Positions 8,602 to 19,696 of a stretch of DNA of 64,000 bases are shown here, piece by piece; position 1 is the first letter of the stretch; every line of letters begins with the position of its first letter. The stretch is from an uncultured Roseovarius sp. (GTDB lineage Bacteria; Pseudomonadota; Alphaproteobacteria; Rhodobacterales; Rhodobacteraceae). Where the stretch lies: contig NZ_CANLER010000010.1 of assembly GCF_947489715.1 (NCBI RefSeq), positions 108,081 through 172,080 of the forward strand, read 5' to 3'. The translations under genes were made by a program, and so were the position numbers. The notes under the pieces were generated by a model. It ran no database searches. It was not told the origin of the DNA and saw only the letters and a list, made by a program, of their open reading frames with translations.

Positions 8602-9209
8602 CAGCGGCAAAGCTCCTTGATGCCTGATACATGTTCCTTGGTTGCGCCAAGCGTGTCGGCAGCCATGTCCCGGGCGGTTTGCAGAAGTGTGTCGGGTGTG
8701 ACCACGCGGTCGAAAAGACCCCAGGCCAGTGCGTCATCCGTGGAAATCTTTTGCCCGGCCATCAGGATCAGTTTAGCGCGGGAAGGGCCAACAAGGCGTG
8801 TCAGGCGCGCAGGGTCTGACGGTTGCGGCAGGAAGCCCAGCTTCATCACCGGATAGAACGCTTTGGCGCCCGGTACGGCGATGCGCAGATCGCAAGCCAG
8901 CACCATGCCCATCGCGCCGCCCGCCACGGTGCCGTTCAGCGCCGCTATGCTGAGGCCCGGCAGCGCGGCGATGGCCGACGAGAGCCGTTCCCATACGGGA
9001 GACGTAGGCAGGCCGGATTTCGCTGCCTCAAGATCCATGCCAGCGCTGAAGGCGCGGCCCGCGCCGGTCAGGATCAGCACGCGCGCCTCCTGTGCCGCCT
9101 CGGCGATTTCGGCAAGTTCGGTCAGCATTGCTTCGGTCAGCGAATTGGCCTTTTCCGGTCGGTTCAGGGTCGCAATCCAGAGGCCGCCGTCCTTTTCCAG
9201 CTGGATCAT
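8601..9209 (-). CDS. Enoyl-CoA hydratase/isomerase family protein (crotonase)
   Basis: A 202-residue crotonase-fold protein, shorter than the usual 255-265 because the C-terminal trimerisation helices are reduced. The oxyanion-hole segments are present: GAGRAFSAGMDL near residue 50 and NGTVAGGAMGMVLACD near residue 92. The position that often carries the second catalytic glutamate is part of KLGFLPQPSD, so the exact reaction is uncertain. Its ATG overlaps the upstream SDR stop by 4 bp and its stop overlaps the VOC start by 1 bp, indicating tight coupling. Confidence 0.87.
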   Translation of the reverse strand: MIQLEKDGGLWIATLNRPEKANSLTEAMLTELAEIAEAAQEARVLILTGAGRAFSAGMDLEAAKSGLPTSPVWERLSSAIAALPGLSIAALNGTVAGGAMGMVLACDLRIAVPGAKAFYPVMKLGFLPQPSDPARLTRLVGPSRAKLILMAGQKISTDDALAWGLFDRVVTPDTLLQTARDMAADTLGATKEHVSGIKELCR

Positions 9210-9955
9210 ACGAGGCCTACGCGCTTGCGGATATCTTCGTTACGCAAGGAGATTTCCTGACCGACAAATTCATCCGCTTCGGGGCTGCACATCCACAGCA
9301 GGGTCCTGGCGGGCCATTCCGGCGGGATGTGATCGGACCAGTCAAGCTGCGCCACGGGGTTCATGCCGCTGGCCTTGATCTCGCGCTGCATCTGGGTGGC
9401 GACGGTGCCCGGGGACAGGCCCATGACACGAAGCCCATGTTCGCGGCCTTCCTTGTCGGCGCACATGGTCAGCATCGCCGCCCCGGCTTTTGAGGCGCAA
9501 TAATGGCTCCAGCCTTCGAGCGCGCTGTGCGCGGCACCGGAACTGATGGTGATGATCGTGCCACCACCCGCCGCCTGCATCACCGGCATGGCCGCGCGCA
9601 TCCCGTAGAACACGCCTTTGAGGTTGATGTCGATTACATGGCCCCAGGCGTCGGGATCAGCCTTGGAGAGATGGGAAATAGGCTCTAACGCACCGGCATT
9701 GCCGATCAGAACGTCCAGCCCGCCAAATTCGCTGACGGCGGTTTGAAGTGCCTTCTCAACCTCCCAATAGCGGCTGACGTCACAAGGTATGGCGATGGCC
9801 TTTTCACCGATTTCGGCGGCCAGATCACCGATTGCATCGGAATTACGCGCAAGAAGCGCCACTTTGGCGCCCGCGCCTGCGAATTCACGGGCGCTTGCGG
9901 CGCCGATGCCGCGACTTGCACCTGTGATTACCACGGTCTTGCCTTGTAAGTTCAT
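9206..9955 (-). CDS. Short-chain dehydrogenase/reductase (SDR)
   Basis: NAD(P)-dependent oxidoreductase of 249 residues, the classical SDR length. It has the cofactor motif TGASRGIGAA near residue 11, the NAG motif (GNAGALEP) near 85, the catalytic serine in TISSGAA, and YCASK with the catalytic Tyr and Lys near 152. Substrate unknown; with the downstream crotonase it could oxidise a 3-hydroxyacyl intermediate. First gene of the minus-strand operon, divergent from the DUF2125 gene across about 128 bp. Confidence 0.92.
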   Translation of the reverse strand: MNLQGKTVVITGASRGIGAASAREFAGAGAKVALLARNSDAIGDLAAEIGEKAIAIPCDVSRYWEVEKALQTAVSEFGGLDVLIGNAGALEPISHLSKADPDAWGHVIDINLKGVFYGMRAAMPVMQAAGGGTIITISSGAAHSALEGWSHYCASKAGAAMLTMCADKEGREHGLRVMGLSPGTVATQMQREIKASGMNPVAQLDWSDHIPPEWPARTLLWMCSPEADEFVGQEISLRNEDIRKRVGLV

Positions 9956-10083
9956 AATCTCGCCCTTTTATTGATAGAGAAGTCGTAGCTGCCCACGGGG
10001 CGCGGGTCCAGTCAGATCACCACTTGACCGCGTCTGAGCATGGGCAGAAGTTAGTGCCGAATTTCAAATCGAGAGGGCTTATA

Positions 10084-11607
10084 ATGGCGCAGTGGAAAAC
10101 CGCCGCAACATCGGCGGCAGCCATCAGCATTTTCATGACGGGATCGGCGGCCTATGCCGATGTGACCGCCGAACAGGTGTGGCAGGACTGGCAGGATTAC
10201 ATGGCCGGTTTCGGCTATCAGATGGCGGCTGACGAAAGCGTGTCGGGCGATGTCCTGAAGGTCGATAATCTGGTGATGACGCTGGAAGCCCCGGACAATC
10301 AGGGCACGATTACCATGTCGCTGGGGCAGTTCAGCTTTACCGATATGGGTGACGGCACGGTGTCGATGTCGATCCCGTCCGAGATGCCGCTGATGCTGAG
10401 CATGGACCCGGCTGAGGGTGAGGCGGTCGATGCCAAGATCGACTATAACACCACCGGTTATTCGGTCATCATTTCGGGCGACCCCGATGACATGACGTAT
10501 AATTATGCGGTCGCGCAGATGGAAATTGCGCTGGCCGAGCTGGTAGTTGACGGTGAAAAGGTAGATCTGGGACAGATTGATCTGGCGATTGCCGATATCA
10601 CCGGGTCATCGAACATCAAGGGTGGTGACCTGCGTACCACCAAGCAGCGTTTGAATTCGGGTCCGGTGACGTTCAATCTGAATGTGGCCAATCCCGAAGA
10701 TGACAACAAGGCGAATATCAGTGGCAACTATGACAGCCTGAGCTTCGAGGGTAGCGGCAGTTTTCCGAAAGATATGGACACCAACCAGATGGCCGAGATG
10801 CTGAAGGCGGGTTTTGCCTTTGACGGAACGTTCAATCTGGGCAAGGGCGGTGCGGATTTCAGTTTTGACGAGGCCGGCCAAGTGGTTCAGGGCAACAGTC
10901 TGACCGGAGGCGGCACGTTTGATATGGCGTTGAATGACGGTCAGATGAAATATACCGGGGCGGCCCGGGATTATCAGATCAACATTTCCGGTGGAGAGCT
11001 GCCCTTTCCGGTCGAAATGGCGATGCAGGCGGCTGGGTTCAACCTGATGATCCCGGTGTCGAGCAGCGATGAAGAACAGGATTTCGCTTTTGGCCTCAAC
11101 CTGGGTGATTTCGAGATGTCTGACATGATCTGGGGCATTTTTGATCCCGGCGCGCAGTTGCCGCGTGACCCGGCAACGATCGCACTTGATCTGAGCGGGA
11201 AGGTCAAGATGCTGATCGATCTGATGGACTTCGACGCGAGGGAAGCCGTCAAACGCGGCGAGACCGTGCCTGGAGAACTGAACGCGCTTGACCTCAATTC
11301 ACTCAGGATCAACTTGGCGGGAACCGAGCTTACCGGCGAAGGCGGCTTTACCTTCGACAATACCGACACCGCGACTTTCGGCGGCATGCCTGCACCTACG
11401 GGTGGGGTCGATTTGAAACTGGTCGGCGGCAATGGCTTGCTGGACAAGCTGGTCGCCATGGGTCTGCTGCCCGAGGATCAGGCCATGAGTGCCCGGATGA
11501 TGATGGGCGTGTTTGCCGTGCCCGGTCAGGAAGAAGACACGCTGACCTCGAAGATCGAGGTGACGGGCGATGGTCAGGTCAAGGCCAACGGTCAACGCAT
11601 TCGCTAG
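10084..11607 (+). CDS. DUF2125 domain exported protein, copy 1
   Basis: A 507-residue protein with a signal peptide (hydrophobic AISIFMTGSAAYA, cleavage near residue 27), then a long beta-rich acidic region typical of DUF2125 proteins of Rhodobacteraceae. The function is unknown; the fold family is thought to be periplasmic or outer-membrane associated. The start at 10084 follows GAGAGGG; an in-frame upstream ATG has no signal-like sequence. It is followed by a good terminator and a second paralogue. The C-terminal 60 residues (EDQAMSARMMMG, then KANGQRIR at the end) are almost duplicated in the neighbour. Confidence 0.85.
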   Translation: MAQWKTAATSAAAISIFMTGSAAYADVTAEQVWQDWQDYMAGFGYQMAADESVSGDVLKVDNLVMTLEAPDNQGTITMSLGQFSFTDMGDGTVSMSIPSEMPLMLSMDPAEGEAVDAKIDYNTTGYSVIISGDPDDMTYNYAVAQMEIALAELVVDGEKVDLGQIDLAIADITGSSNIKGGDLRTTKQRLNSGPVTFNLNVANPEDDNKANISGNYDSLSFEGSGSFPKDMDTNQMAEMLKAGFAFDGTFNLGKGGADFSFDEAGQVVQGNSLTGGGTFDMALNDGQMKYTGAARDYQINISGGELPFPVEMAMQAAGFNLMIPVSSSDEEQDFAFGLNLGDFEMSDMIWGIFDPGAQLPRDPATIALDLSGKVKMLIDLMDFDAREAVKRGETVPGELNALDLNSLRINLAGTELTGEGGFTFDNTDTATFGGMPAPTGGVDLKLVGGNGLLDKLVAMGLLPEDQAMSARMMMGVFAVPGQEEDTLTSKIEVTGDGQVKANGQRIR

Positions 11608-11629
11608 GCGTTTTAGATAAATATCACGG

Positions 11630-11663
11630 GGGTCGCGGGTTTTGCCTGTGGCCCTTTTCTTTT
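11630..11663 (+). terminator. Rho-independent terminator between the DUF2125 genes
   Basis: A 10-bp stem GGGTCGCGGG / CCTGTGGCCC (three G-U pairs) with a TTTTG loop is followed by TTTTCTTTT. It lies 22 bp after the first DUF2125 stop, so the second copy probably has its own promoter. Confidence 0.6.
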
Positions 11664-11711
11664 GCGTCATGATAGATGTTGGGCGCACACATTTTGCTAA
11701 AGGTTTCCGAT

Positions 11712-13241
11712 ATGTCGATCTCTCCAAGGCTTTCTCTGGTTGCAGCTCTGATGCTGTCTGTTGCGGGTTCTCCCGCGCTTGCCGATTTGACGGTTGATGA
11801 TGCATGGAATGTCTGGAAATCGCAGATCGGGGCGTTGGGCCTGACGATTGATGCGGAAGAGGCCCGCGATGGCGACGCGCTGCAAATCGGTCCGATCAAT
11901 ATGTCGTTTAACCTGCCGATGGAAGCGGGCGTCTTCACTGGCAGCTTTCCCGGCCCAAGGTTTGAGCCGTTGGGTGATGGGACGGTGCGGGTCAGCTATC
12001 CCGAAGAAAGCCAGTTCGTCTTTGGTGGAGAGATCGAGGGCGAGGCCAGCATGAACGTGGTTGTGGATGCCACGCTTGAGGGGCAGGACATGGTGATGTC
12101 CGGCATTCCGGACCGCGTGGTCAGCACCGGTGGCTATGATGCAGTACGGATGCGCCTGGCCGACCTGACGATTGATGGTGAAAAGCTGGGGCAGGCCGAG
12201 GGTACGATGACGGTTCTGGGCGGTCAGTATGAGCTGACGTCGACCCTTGGCGGTGATCTGATCACGATTGACGGCACGAACGCCTATGATCGCTATGACC
12301 TGTCCTATGGTTTCGAGATCGGCGAGGACGAGGCGCAGACCGGAGTTGCGGTCAGCGGGTTTGCCGAAGACGTGAAGATGACCCAGAGGATCGCGCTTCC
12401 GGCGGCGGGCTTGGATTTGCTGAACCTGCACACACAGTTGCGCGAGGGCATGACGATGTCGGTCTTGGCGCATTCCGCCCGCTATGGCAGCAGCGAAGAA
12501 ACCACGCAGAATGGCGAAGTGCTGGCGCTGCAGAAATCCGAGATCAACGATTATGATGTCTCCTTCGTTCTGGACACCAAGGGGCTGTCTTCCGAAATCG
12601 GCACCGGGCCTTTTACCGGCGACATCCAGATTGCCGAGCTTCCCTTTCCGATTTCGCTGGCCTCGACCAAGGGCGCAGGCCGGTTCGTTGTACCGCTGTT
12701 GTCGACCGGCGCGCCGCAGCCCGGGCAAGTCATGATGGATATGCAGGGGCTGACCCTGAATGAAGACCTTTGGGCGCTGGCCGACCCCGAGGGACAATTG
12801 CCGCGCGATCCGATCGCGTTGCGTTTTGATCTGACTGGCGAGGTTGATGTGACCTTCGATCTGCTGGATATCAACAGGCTGATCGAAGGTGGGGCGCCAA
12901 ATCCGTTTGTGCCGGTTTCTGCCAATCTTAAGGGGCTGTTCCTGTCGATGGTCGGGGCCGAGTTGACCGGTGATGGTGCGTTTACCTTTGATGCGGAAGA
13001 CACCGAGACCTTCCCCGGCCTGCCACGCCCGGAGGGAACACTTGATCTGAATCTGACCGGCGCAAATGCGTTGATCGACCGGTTGGTCGCGATGGGGTTG
13101 ATCCCTGAAGAACAGGCGATGGGCGCGCGCATGATGATGGGGATGTTTGCGGTTCCGGGTGAGGGTGAGGATACGCTGACATCTCAAATCGAGATCAACG
13201 AACAGGGTCACGTGCTTGCCAATGGTCAACGCCTGAGGTGA
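11712..13241 (+). CDS. DUF2125 domain exported protein, copy 2
   Basis: A 509-residue paralogue of the preceding gene. The signal peptide runs to SPALA near residue 24, then TVDDAWNVWKSQI matches VTAEQVWQDWQDYM of copy 1. Shared landmarks include the ELPFP block, LPRDP near residue 355, ELTGDGAFTF and the C-terminal EEQAMGARMMMG. Start 11712 has AAAGG upstream. The mid-region diverges strongly, so the two copies are not recent duplicates. Function unknown; the conserved signal peptide places it in the periplasm or envelope. Confidence 0.85.
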   Translation: MSISPRLSLVAALMLSVAGSPALADLTVDDAWNVWKSQIGALGLTIDAEEARDGDALQIGPINMSFNLPMEAGVFTGSFPGPRFEPLGDGTVRVSYPEESQFVFGGEIEGEASMNVVVDATLEGQDMVMSGIPDRVVSTGGYDAVRMRLADLTIDGEKLGQAEGTMTVLGGQYELTSTLGGDLITIDGTNAYDRYDLSYGFEIGEDEAQTGVAVSGFAEDVKMTQRIALPAAGLDLLNLHTQLREGMTMSVLAHSARYGSSEETTQNGEVLALQKSEINDYDVSFVLDTKGLSSEIGTGPFTGDIQIAELPFPISLASTKGAGRFVVPLLSTGAPQPGQVMMDMQGLTLNEDLWALADPEGQLPRDPIALRFDLTGEVDVTFDLLDINRLIEGGAPNPFVPVSANLKGLFLSMVGAELTGDGAFTFDAEDTETFPGLPRPEGTLDLNLTGANALIDRLVAMGLIPEEQAMGARMMMGMFAVPGEGEDTLTSQIEINEQGHVLANGQRLR

Positions 13242-13322
13242 CATTGATGCAGGGCGGGCCACGGCTTGCCCTTGCGCCCTCTGGCTGCACGCTCTACCTG
13301 TTTCCTCAACAGGAGACCGAGC

Positions 13323-14669
13323 ATGTCGCATAATCTGCAAGATCTGACACAGGCGTTGTTGGAGGCTGCCCGTACGGCGGGAGCCGAGGCGGCGGATGCG
13401 ATGGCGGTGCAGGGCACGTCGCTGTCGATAGATGTGCGGGGCGGCAAGCTGGAACAGGCCGAACGGTCTGAGGGTGTGGATATCGGGTTGCGGGTGTTGC
13501 TGGGGCAGCGGCAGGCCAATGTCTCGGCCTCGGATACACGTCCGGCAACCCTGACAGCGCTGGCCGAACGGGCGGTTGCGATGGCGCGTGAAGCGCCCGA
13601 AGATCCGCATATCGGGTTGGCGGACCCGGGCGAACTGGCGCAAAGCTGGGATGTTGCGGCGCTTGAATTGTCCGACCCGACGGCCGAGCCATCCCCCGCC
13701 GATCTGCAACGCGACGCAGAGGCGGCCGAAGCGGCAGCATTAGATGTTGCGGGGGTCAGCCAGGTGCAGGCGTCCTCGGCCGGATATAGCAGCAGGCATA
13801 TCCATATCGCGGCCAGCAACGGTTTTTCGGGTGGTTACGCGCGCACCGATCGCGGCCTTTCCTGCGTGGCGATTGTCGGGGAAGGCACTGGGATGGAGCG
13901 TGATTACGATGGTGACAGCCGCATCTTTCAGTCCGATTTACGCGATCCGCAGGAGATCGGACAGCGTGCCGGCGAACGGGCGGTCGAGCGCGTGGGCGCA
14001 CAAAAGCCGCCCACGGGTACTTACCCGGTGCTCTTTGATGAGCGTATCTCCTCCACGCTGCTTGGGCATCTGCTGGCGGCGGCGAACGGCATGTCGGTGG
14101 CGCGCGGGTCATCCTGGCTTTTGGGCAAGCTGGGTGAACAGGTATTGCCCGAAGGGCTGTCGGTGACCGAAGACCCGCATCGCGCGCGGGTGCCCGGATC
14201 GCGCCCTTTCGATGCCGAAGGGCTGCCGACGCGAACACGCCATATTGTCGAAAACGGTGTGCTGACCGGCTGGACCCTTGATCTGGCAACGGCGCGCAAG
14301 CTGGACATGGCTTCGACCGCGAATGCGAAACGTGGAACGTCAGGCCCGCCTTCGCCCGGGGTATGGAATACGGCGCTGACCCAAGGCGAGGCGACGCGGG
14401 ATGATTTGCTGGCGCAGATGGGGACAGGGCTGTTGGTCACGTCGATGATTGGGTCAACGATCAACCCCAATACCGGCGATTATTCTCGGGGGGCGGCGGG
14501 GTTCTGGGTGGAGAACGGCCAGATCAGCCATCCGGTCAATGAATGCACCATCGCCGGATCGCTGCCGGAAATGCTGCGCCGGATCGTGCCGGCGAATGAT
14601 GCGCGGCTGCACCTGTCTCGGGTGGTGCCGTCGCTGCTGGTCGAAGGGATGACCCTTGCCGGAAACTGA
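13323..14669 (+). CDS. pmbA: TldE/PmbA family metallopeptidase subunit
   Basis: A 448-residue member of the TldD/PmbA (TldE) family. In characterised systems TldD and TldE form a heterodimeric zinc protease that processes modified peptides and degrades CcdA; TldE itself lacks the metal site. Visible are the GAEAADA N-terminal region, the central TYPVLFDERISSTLLGHLL and the C-terminal domain with NPNTGDYSRGAAGFWVENG. The start is ATG 13323 behind CAGGAGA. No tldD is in the window. The downstream cysQ overlaps by 14 bp. Confidence 0.93.
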   Translation: MSHNLQDLTQALLEAARTAGAEAADAMAVQGTSLSIDVRGGKLEQAERSEGVDIGLRVLLGQRQANVSASDTRPATLTALAERAVAMAREAPEDPHIGLADPGELAQSWDVAALELSDPTAEPSPADLQRDAEAAEAAALDVAGVSQVQASSAGYSSRHIHIAASNGFSGGYARTDRGLSCVAIVGEGTGMERDYDGDSRIFQSDLRDPQEIGQRAGERAVERVGAQKPPTGTYPVLFDERISSTLLGHLLAAANGMSVARGSSWLLGKLGEQVLPEGLSVTEDPHRARVPGSRPFDAEGLPTRTRHIVENGVLTGWTLDLATARKLDMASTANAKRGTSGPPSPGVWNTALTQGEATRDDLLAQMGTGLLVTSMIGSTINPNTGDYSRGAAGFWVENGQISHPVNECTIAGSLPEMLRRIVPANDARLHLSRVVPSLLVEGMTLAGN

Positions 14670-15435
14670 TCTGGAACTTCTGATCCGGGCGGCACGATCG
14701 GCGGGCGAAATTGCCACCGGTTTCAGCGGTCAGACCGCGCGACGCTGGGACAAGGAAGGCGGGGCCGGTCCGGTGACCGAGGCCGATCTGGCGGTCAACG
14801 AGATGCTGGAGAGTGAGCTGCGCGCGGCCCGGCCGGACTATGGCTGGTTGTCAGAAGAGACCGAAGATGACCCGGTGCGCCTGGACTGCGATAGGGTCTT
14901 TATTGTCGATCCGATCGACGGCACACGCAGCTTTATCGAAGGGTCGCGCACCTGGGCGCATGCGCTGGCGGTGGCGCATAAAGGTGTGGTGACGGCGGCA
15001 GTGGTCTATCTGCCCCAGCGCAACAAGCTTTATGCGGCGGCTGCGGGCAAGGGCGCGCATCTGAACGATGCCCCGATCCGCGTGACCGGACGGGAGGATC
15101 TGTCCGGGTCATCGATGTTGGCGGCAAAGCCGAACTATGCGCCAGAACATTGGCGCGGCACCGTGCCGGATGTGTCACGGGTGTACCGACCATCACTGGC
15201 CTATCGTACCTCGTTGGTGGCCGAGGGCCGGTTTGACGCGATGCTGACCCTCAGGCCGACATGGGAATGGGATGTGGCCGCCGGGGACCTGATCCTGCGC
15301 GAGGCCGGGGCGATGACATCAGACCGGGCGGCACGGGCGTTGCGGTTCAACAACCCGGTGCCGCAGCTCAATGGTATTCTGGCGGCCAATCCGGTTCTGC
15401 ACCATGAAATCGCCGCGGCGCTGTTACCGGAATGA
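14656..15435 (+). CDS. cysQ: Inositol-monophosphatase-family phosphatase, CysQ-like
   Basis: Mg-dependent, Li-sensitive phosphatase family, 259 residues. Metal and catalytic motifs are clear: WLSEETEDD near residue 68, DPIDGTRSFIEG near 92 and WEWDVAAGDLILREAG near 205. The position after pmbA is typical of the alphaproteobacterial gene usually called 3'(2'),5'-bisphosphate nucleotidase CysQ, which would recycle PAP from sulfate assimilation; an inositol-phosphatase activity cannot be excluded. It starts at TTG inside the pmbA 3' end with GAAGGG upstream. What usually follows (DUF4170, then waaA) is not present here. Confidence 0.85.
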   Translation: MPETDLELLIRAARSAGEIATGFSGQTARRWDKEGGAGPVTEADLAVNEMLESELRAARPDYGWLSEETEDDPVRLDCDRVFIVDPIDGTRSFIEGSRTWAHALAVAHKGVVTAAVVYLPQRNKLYAAAAGKGAHLNDAPIRVTGREDLSGSSMLAAKPNYAPEHWRGTVPDVSRVYRPSLAYRTSLVAEGRFDAMLTLRPTWEWDVAAGDLILREAGAMTSDRAARALRFNNPVPQLNGILAANPVLHHEIAAALLPE

Positions 15436-17718
<2,283 letters not shown>

Positions 17719-17719
<1 letters not shown>

Positions 17720-17743
17720 AAAAAGCAGGGCGCATAAGCGCCC
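17719..17743 (-). terminator. Rho-independent terminator for the DUF4399 gene
   Basis: Read on the minus strand: stem GGGCGC / GCGCCC with loop TTAT (17728-17743), then TGC and six T residues (17719-17724). It lies 26 bp after the DUF4399 stop and abuts the convergent fadH stop. Confidence 0.7.
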
Positions 17744-17769
17744 CGATACTCGTTACCGTACCAAACAGG

Positions 17770-18210
17770 TTATTCGACGGTGATGGTGATCACCTCTGAC
17801 ATGACTGGCTCGTCATGCGGAGCGTGGTTGAGATCGCCAAGCAGCAGCTGCAACGTGTGTTCCCCCGCGCCCAGATCGACGGTGGTTTCGGTCTGGCCCT
17901 TGCCAAAATGCACGTGGTTATCATCGGCGTAGATGCCGTATTCCAACATTTCGGTATCATCCGCCCCTTCGCCAAAGGGTGCGCGGTTGATCAGCAGGTG
18001 ATGGTGGCCGGTATTTTCGGCCTCGGTGCCAGCGGGGGCCACGCCCATGCCTGAGAGGCCAAACACCACCTTGACCGGTCCCTTGACCGTATCGCCATCC
18101 TCAATATTCACAAAATAAACCGCTGCGCCGGGGGCAGAAGGTGTCTCACCCGCGATCAAAGGTCCTGAAATTGCCGTGAGGACCGCCAGTGCTGCAATGG
18201 TTTTTTTCAT
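17770..18210 (-). CDS. DUF4399 exported protein
   Basis: A 146-residue protein with a signal peptide (hydrophobic ALAVLTAISGPLIAG) followed by one DUF4399 domain: VYFVNIEDGDTV, a central NTGHHHLLIN and NHVHFGKGQTE. Histidine-rich turns in this family suggest metal or small-ligand binding in the periplasm, but the function is unproven. It is divergent from the ECF sigma factor gene, about 108 bp apart if the GTG start of the sigma gene is correct. A regulatory link between the two is possible but not shown. Confidence 0.87.
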   Translation of the reverse strand: MKKTIAALAVLTAISGPLIAGETPSAPGAAVYFVNIEDGDTVKGPVKVVFGLSGMGVAPAGTEAENTGHHHLLINRAPFGEGADDTEMLEYGIYADDNHVHFGKGQTETTVDLGAGEHTLQLLLGDLNHAPHDEPVMSEVITITVE

Positions 18211-18318
18211 TTCCGTCTCCTATCGTTTATCAATGCGCAGCTTAGGCCGCGATATTTGGGAAACACGGTTGGGGGTGGATCTATTCGGATCTTTGCGAAA
18301 AAAAGTTCAGACAGGGCG

Positions 18319-18810
18319 GTGCGTGAGGGGCTGCCCGAGTGCTTCCCCCGGCTGTGGCGGTTTTGCCTTTCACTGACCGGGCGGCGCGATGCGGCGGATG
18401 ATCTGGCGCAGATGACCTGCGCGAGGGCGATAGAGAAGGCGCAGCATTTTGAGCCAGGCACGCATCTGGATCGTTGGCTGTTTGTCATGGCCCGTCGTTT
18501 GTGGCTGAATGAGCTGCGCCGGGATTCGATCCGTGGATCGGCGGGTTTCGTATCTGCGGACGAAATCGAAATTTCTGATAATTCTGCACCGATGGAGACG
18601 AATATTTTCGCGCGTCAGGTGTTAAGTGAGTTGAACAGGCTTCCGGAAGCGCAGCGCGTTGCCGCATTGCTTGTGTTTGTTGAGGGTTGCAAATATGCGG
18701 AGGCGGCTGAAATTCTGGAAATACCGATTGGCACAGTGATGAGCCGCATTTCCGCTGCACGTGTTACATTGGCGCGGCGGGTGGCCCAGGCGACAGGAAC
18801 CAACGAATGA
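18319..18810 (+). CDS. ECF RNA polymerase sigma factor
   Basis: About 163 residues, with sigma region 2 (LPRLW-like start, LTGRRDAADDLAQMTCARAIE near residue 20, LDRWLFVMARRLWLNELRR near 50) and region 4 (LPEAQRVAALLVFVEGCKYAEAAEIL near 115, then IPIGTVMSRISAAR). The start is uncertain: GTG 18319 gives the usual length and leaves room for the divergent promoter, while a TTG at 18256 would add 21 residues. It overlaps the anti-sigma gene by 4 bp, the standard arrangement. The stimulus is unknown. Confidence 0.88.
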   Translation: MREGLPECFPRLWRFCLSLTGRRDAADDLAQMTCARAIEKAQHFEPGTHLDRWLFVMARRLWLNELRRDSIRGSAGFVSADEIEISDNSAPMETNIFARQVLSELNRLPEAQRVAALLVFVEGCKYAEAAEILEIPIGTVMSRISAARVTLARRVAQATGTNE

Positions 18811-19559
18811 CGGATCGCAACGTTTTTTCGGATCAGGACCTGAGCTGTTATCTTGACGGCGAAACCTCTGGCCCGATGTCAGAGGCGATTGACCGTGCCT
18901 TGGCCACGGACCCGGCGCTCAGGCAGCGCTTGGCGGAATTGAAGGCCGGCGAAGAGGCGTTTGCAGCGGCGATGGTTGCCGCAGCGCAAGCGGCCCCTGC
19001 CATGCCCGAGATTGCACAATCCTTGCCCGTCCCGGCCAATAGGCCGTTGCGTGCCGGTCTGGCCGGGGTTGCGGTTGGTGCCGTGGCGGCGATCGGTCTG
19101 GCCTGGAACCTGTGGCAGACACCAGAGGCGGATTGGCATGATGTGGTGGCCAACTATCAGTCGCTTTATGTCACCGAGACACTGGCGCAGGTTGATCTGT
19201 CACCAGCGGCGCAGAAGGCCGATCTGGACCGGCTGTCCAAAGGATTGGGCATAGACCTGACGGTGTTGCCGCAGGTGGCGGGCCTGTCGTTCAAGCGCGC
19301 GCAGCAACTGGGCTATCGTGGGAAGCCGCTGGCGCAGCTGACCTTTCTGACTGCCGATGGCGGGCCGGTGGCGTTATGTATTATCGAAACCGGGTCCGAG
19401 ACCAGCGACGCGATCAATGCCGCGGTGCTGAGCGGGCTGGACACGTATAGCTGGACCGATAACGGTTTTGGCGTGCTGCTGGTGGGCCCCAAGGGTCAAA
19501 AGGGTCTGGAAAATGCGGCAGAAATGTTTCGATCCGCGCTGAAAGATGCGGCTGTTTAG
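18807..19559 (+). CDS. Membrane-bound anti-sigma factor
   Basis: A 250-residue protein co-translated with the ECF sigma gene. A short N-terminal cytoplasmic segment (LSCYLDGETSGPMSEAIDRAL) resembles anti-sigma domains of the RsiW/ChrR-like class but lacks the HxxxCxxC zinc motif. One membrane span lies near residues 88-108 (VAVGAVAAIGLAWNLW), followed by a periplasmic sensor of about 140 residues with one cysteine (ALCIIETG). Likely role: hold the sigma factor until an envelope signal releases it. A downstream gap of about 138 bp precedes the LysR gene. Confidence 0.8.
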   Translation: MTDRNVFSDQDLSCYLDGETSGPMSEAIDRALATDPALRQRLAELKAGEEAFAAAMVAAAQAAPAMPEIAQSLPVPANRPLRAGLAGVAVGAVAAIGLAWNLWQTPEADWHDVVANYQSLYVTETLAQVDLSPAAQKADLDRLSKGLGIDLTVLPQVAGLSFKRAQQLGYRGKPLAQLTFLTADGGPVALCIIETGSETSDAINAAVLSGLDTYSWTDNGFGVLLVGPKGQKGLENAAEMFRSALKDAAV

Positions 19560-19696
19560 CCAAGGAAACAGGCGTTTCGCTGTTTACGTGACATCAACGA
19601 TCCGTGAGAAAACCAAGATATTGTCCGTCATGCGCCGCAGTTGTGCCCGAATTGTCCCCGATAACGTTTGGAGATTTTGAAGCACGAGGTATGAGT

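Noticed and set aside
11697..13709. 670-codon minus-strand ORF over the second DUF2125 gene and the start of pmbA
   Set aside because: It runs antisense to two well-supported genes and shows no recognisable family motifs; the signal peptide and paralogy favour the plus-strand gene.
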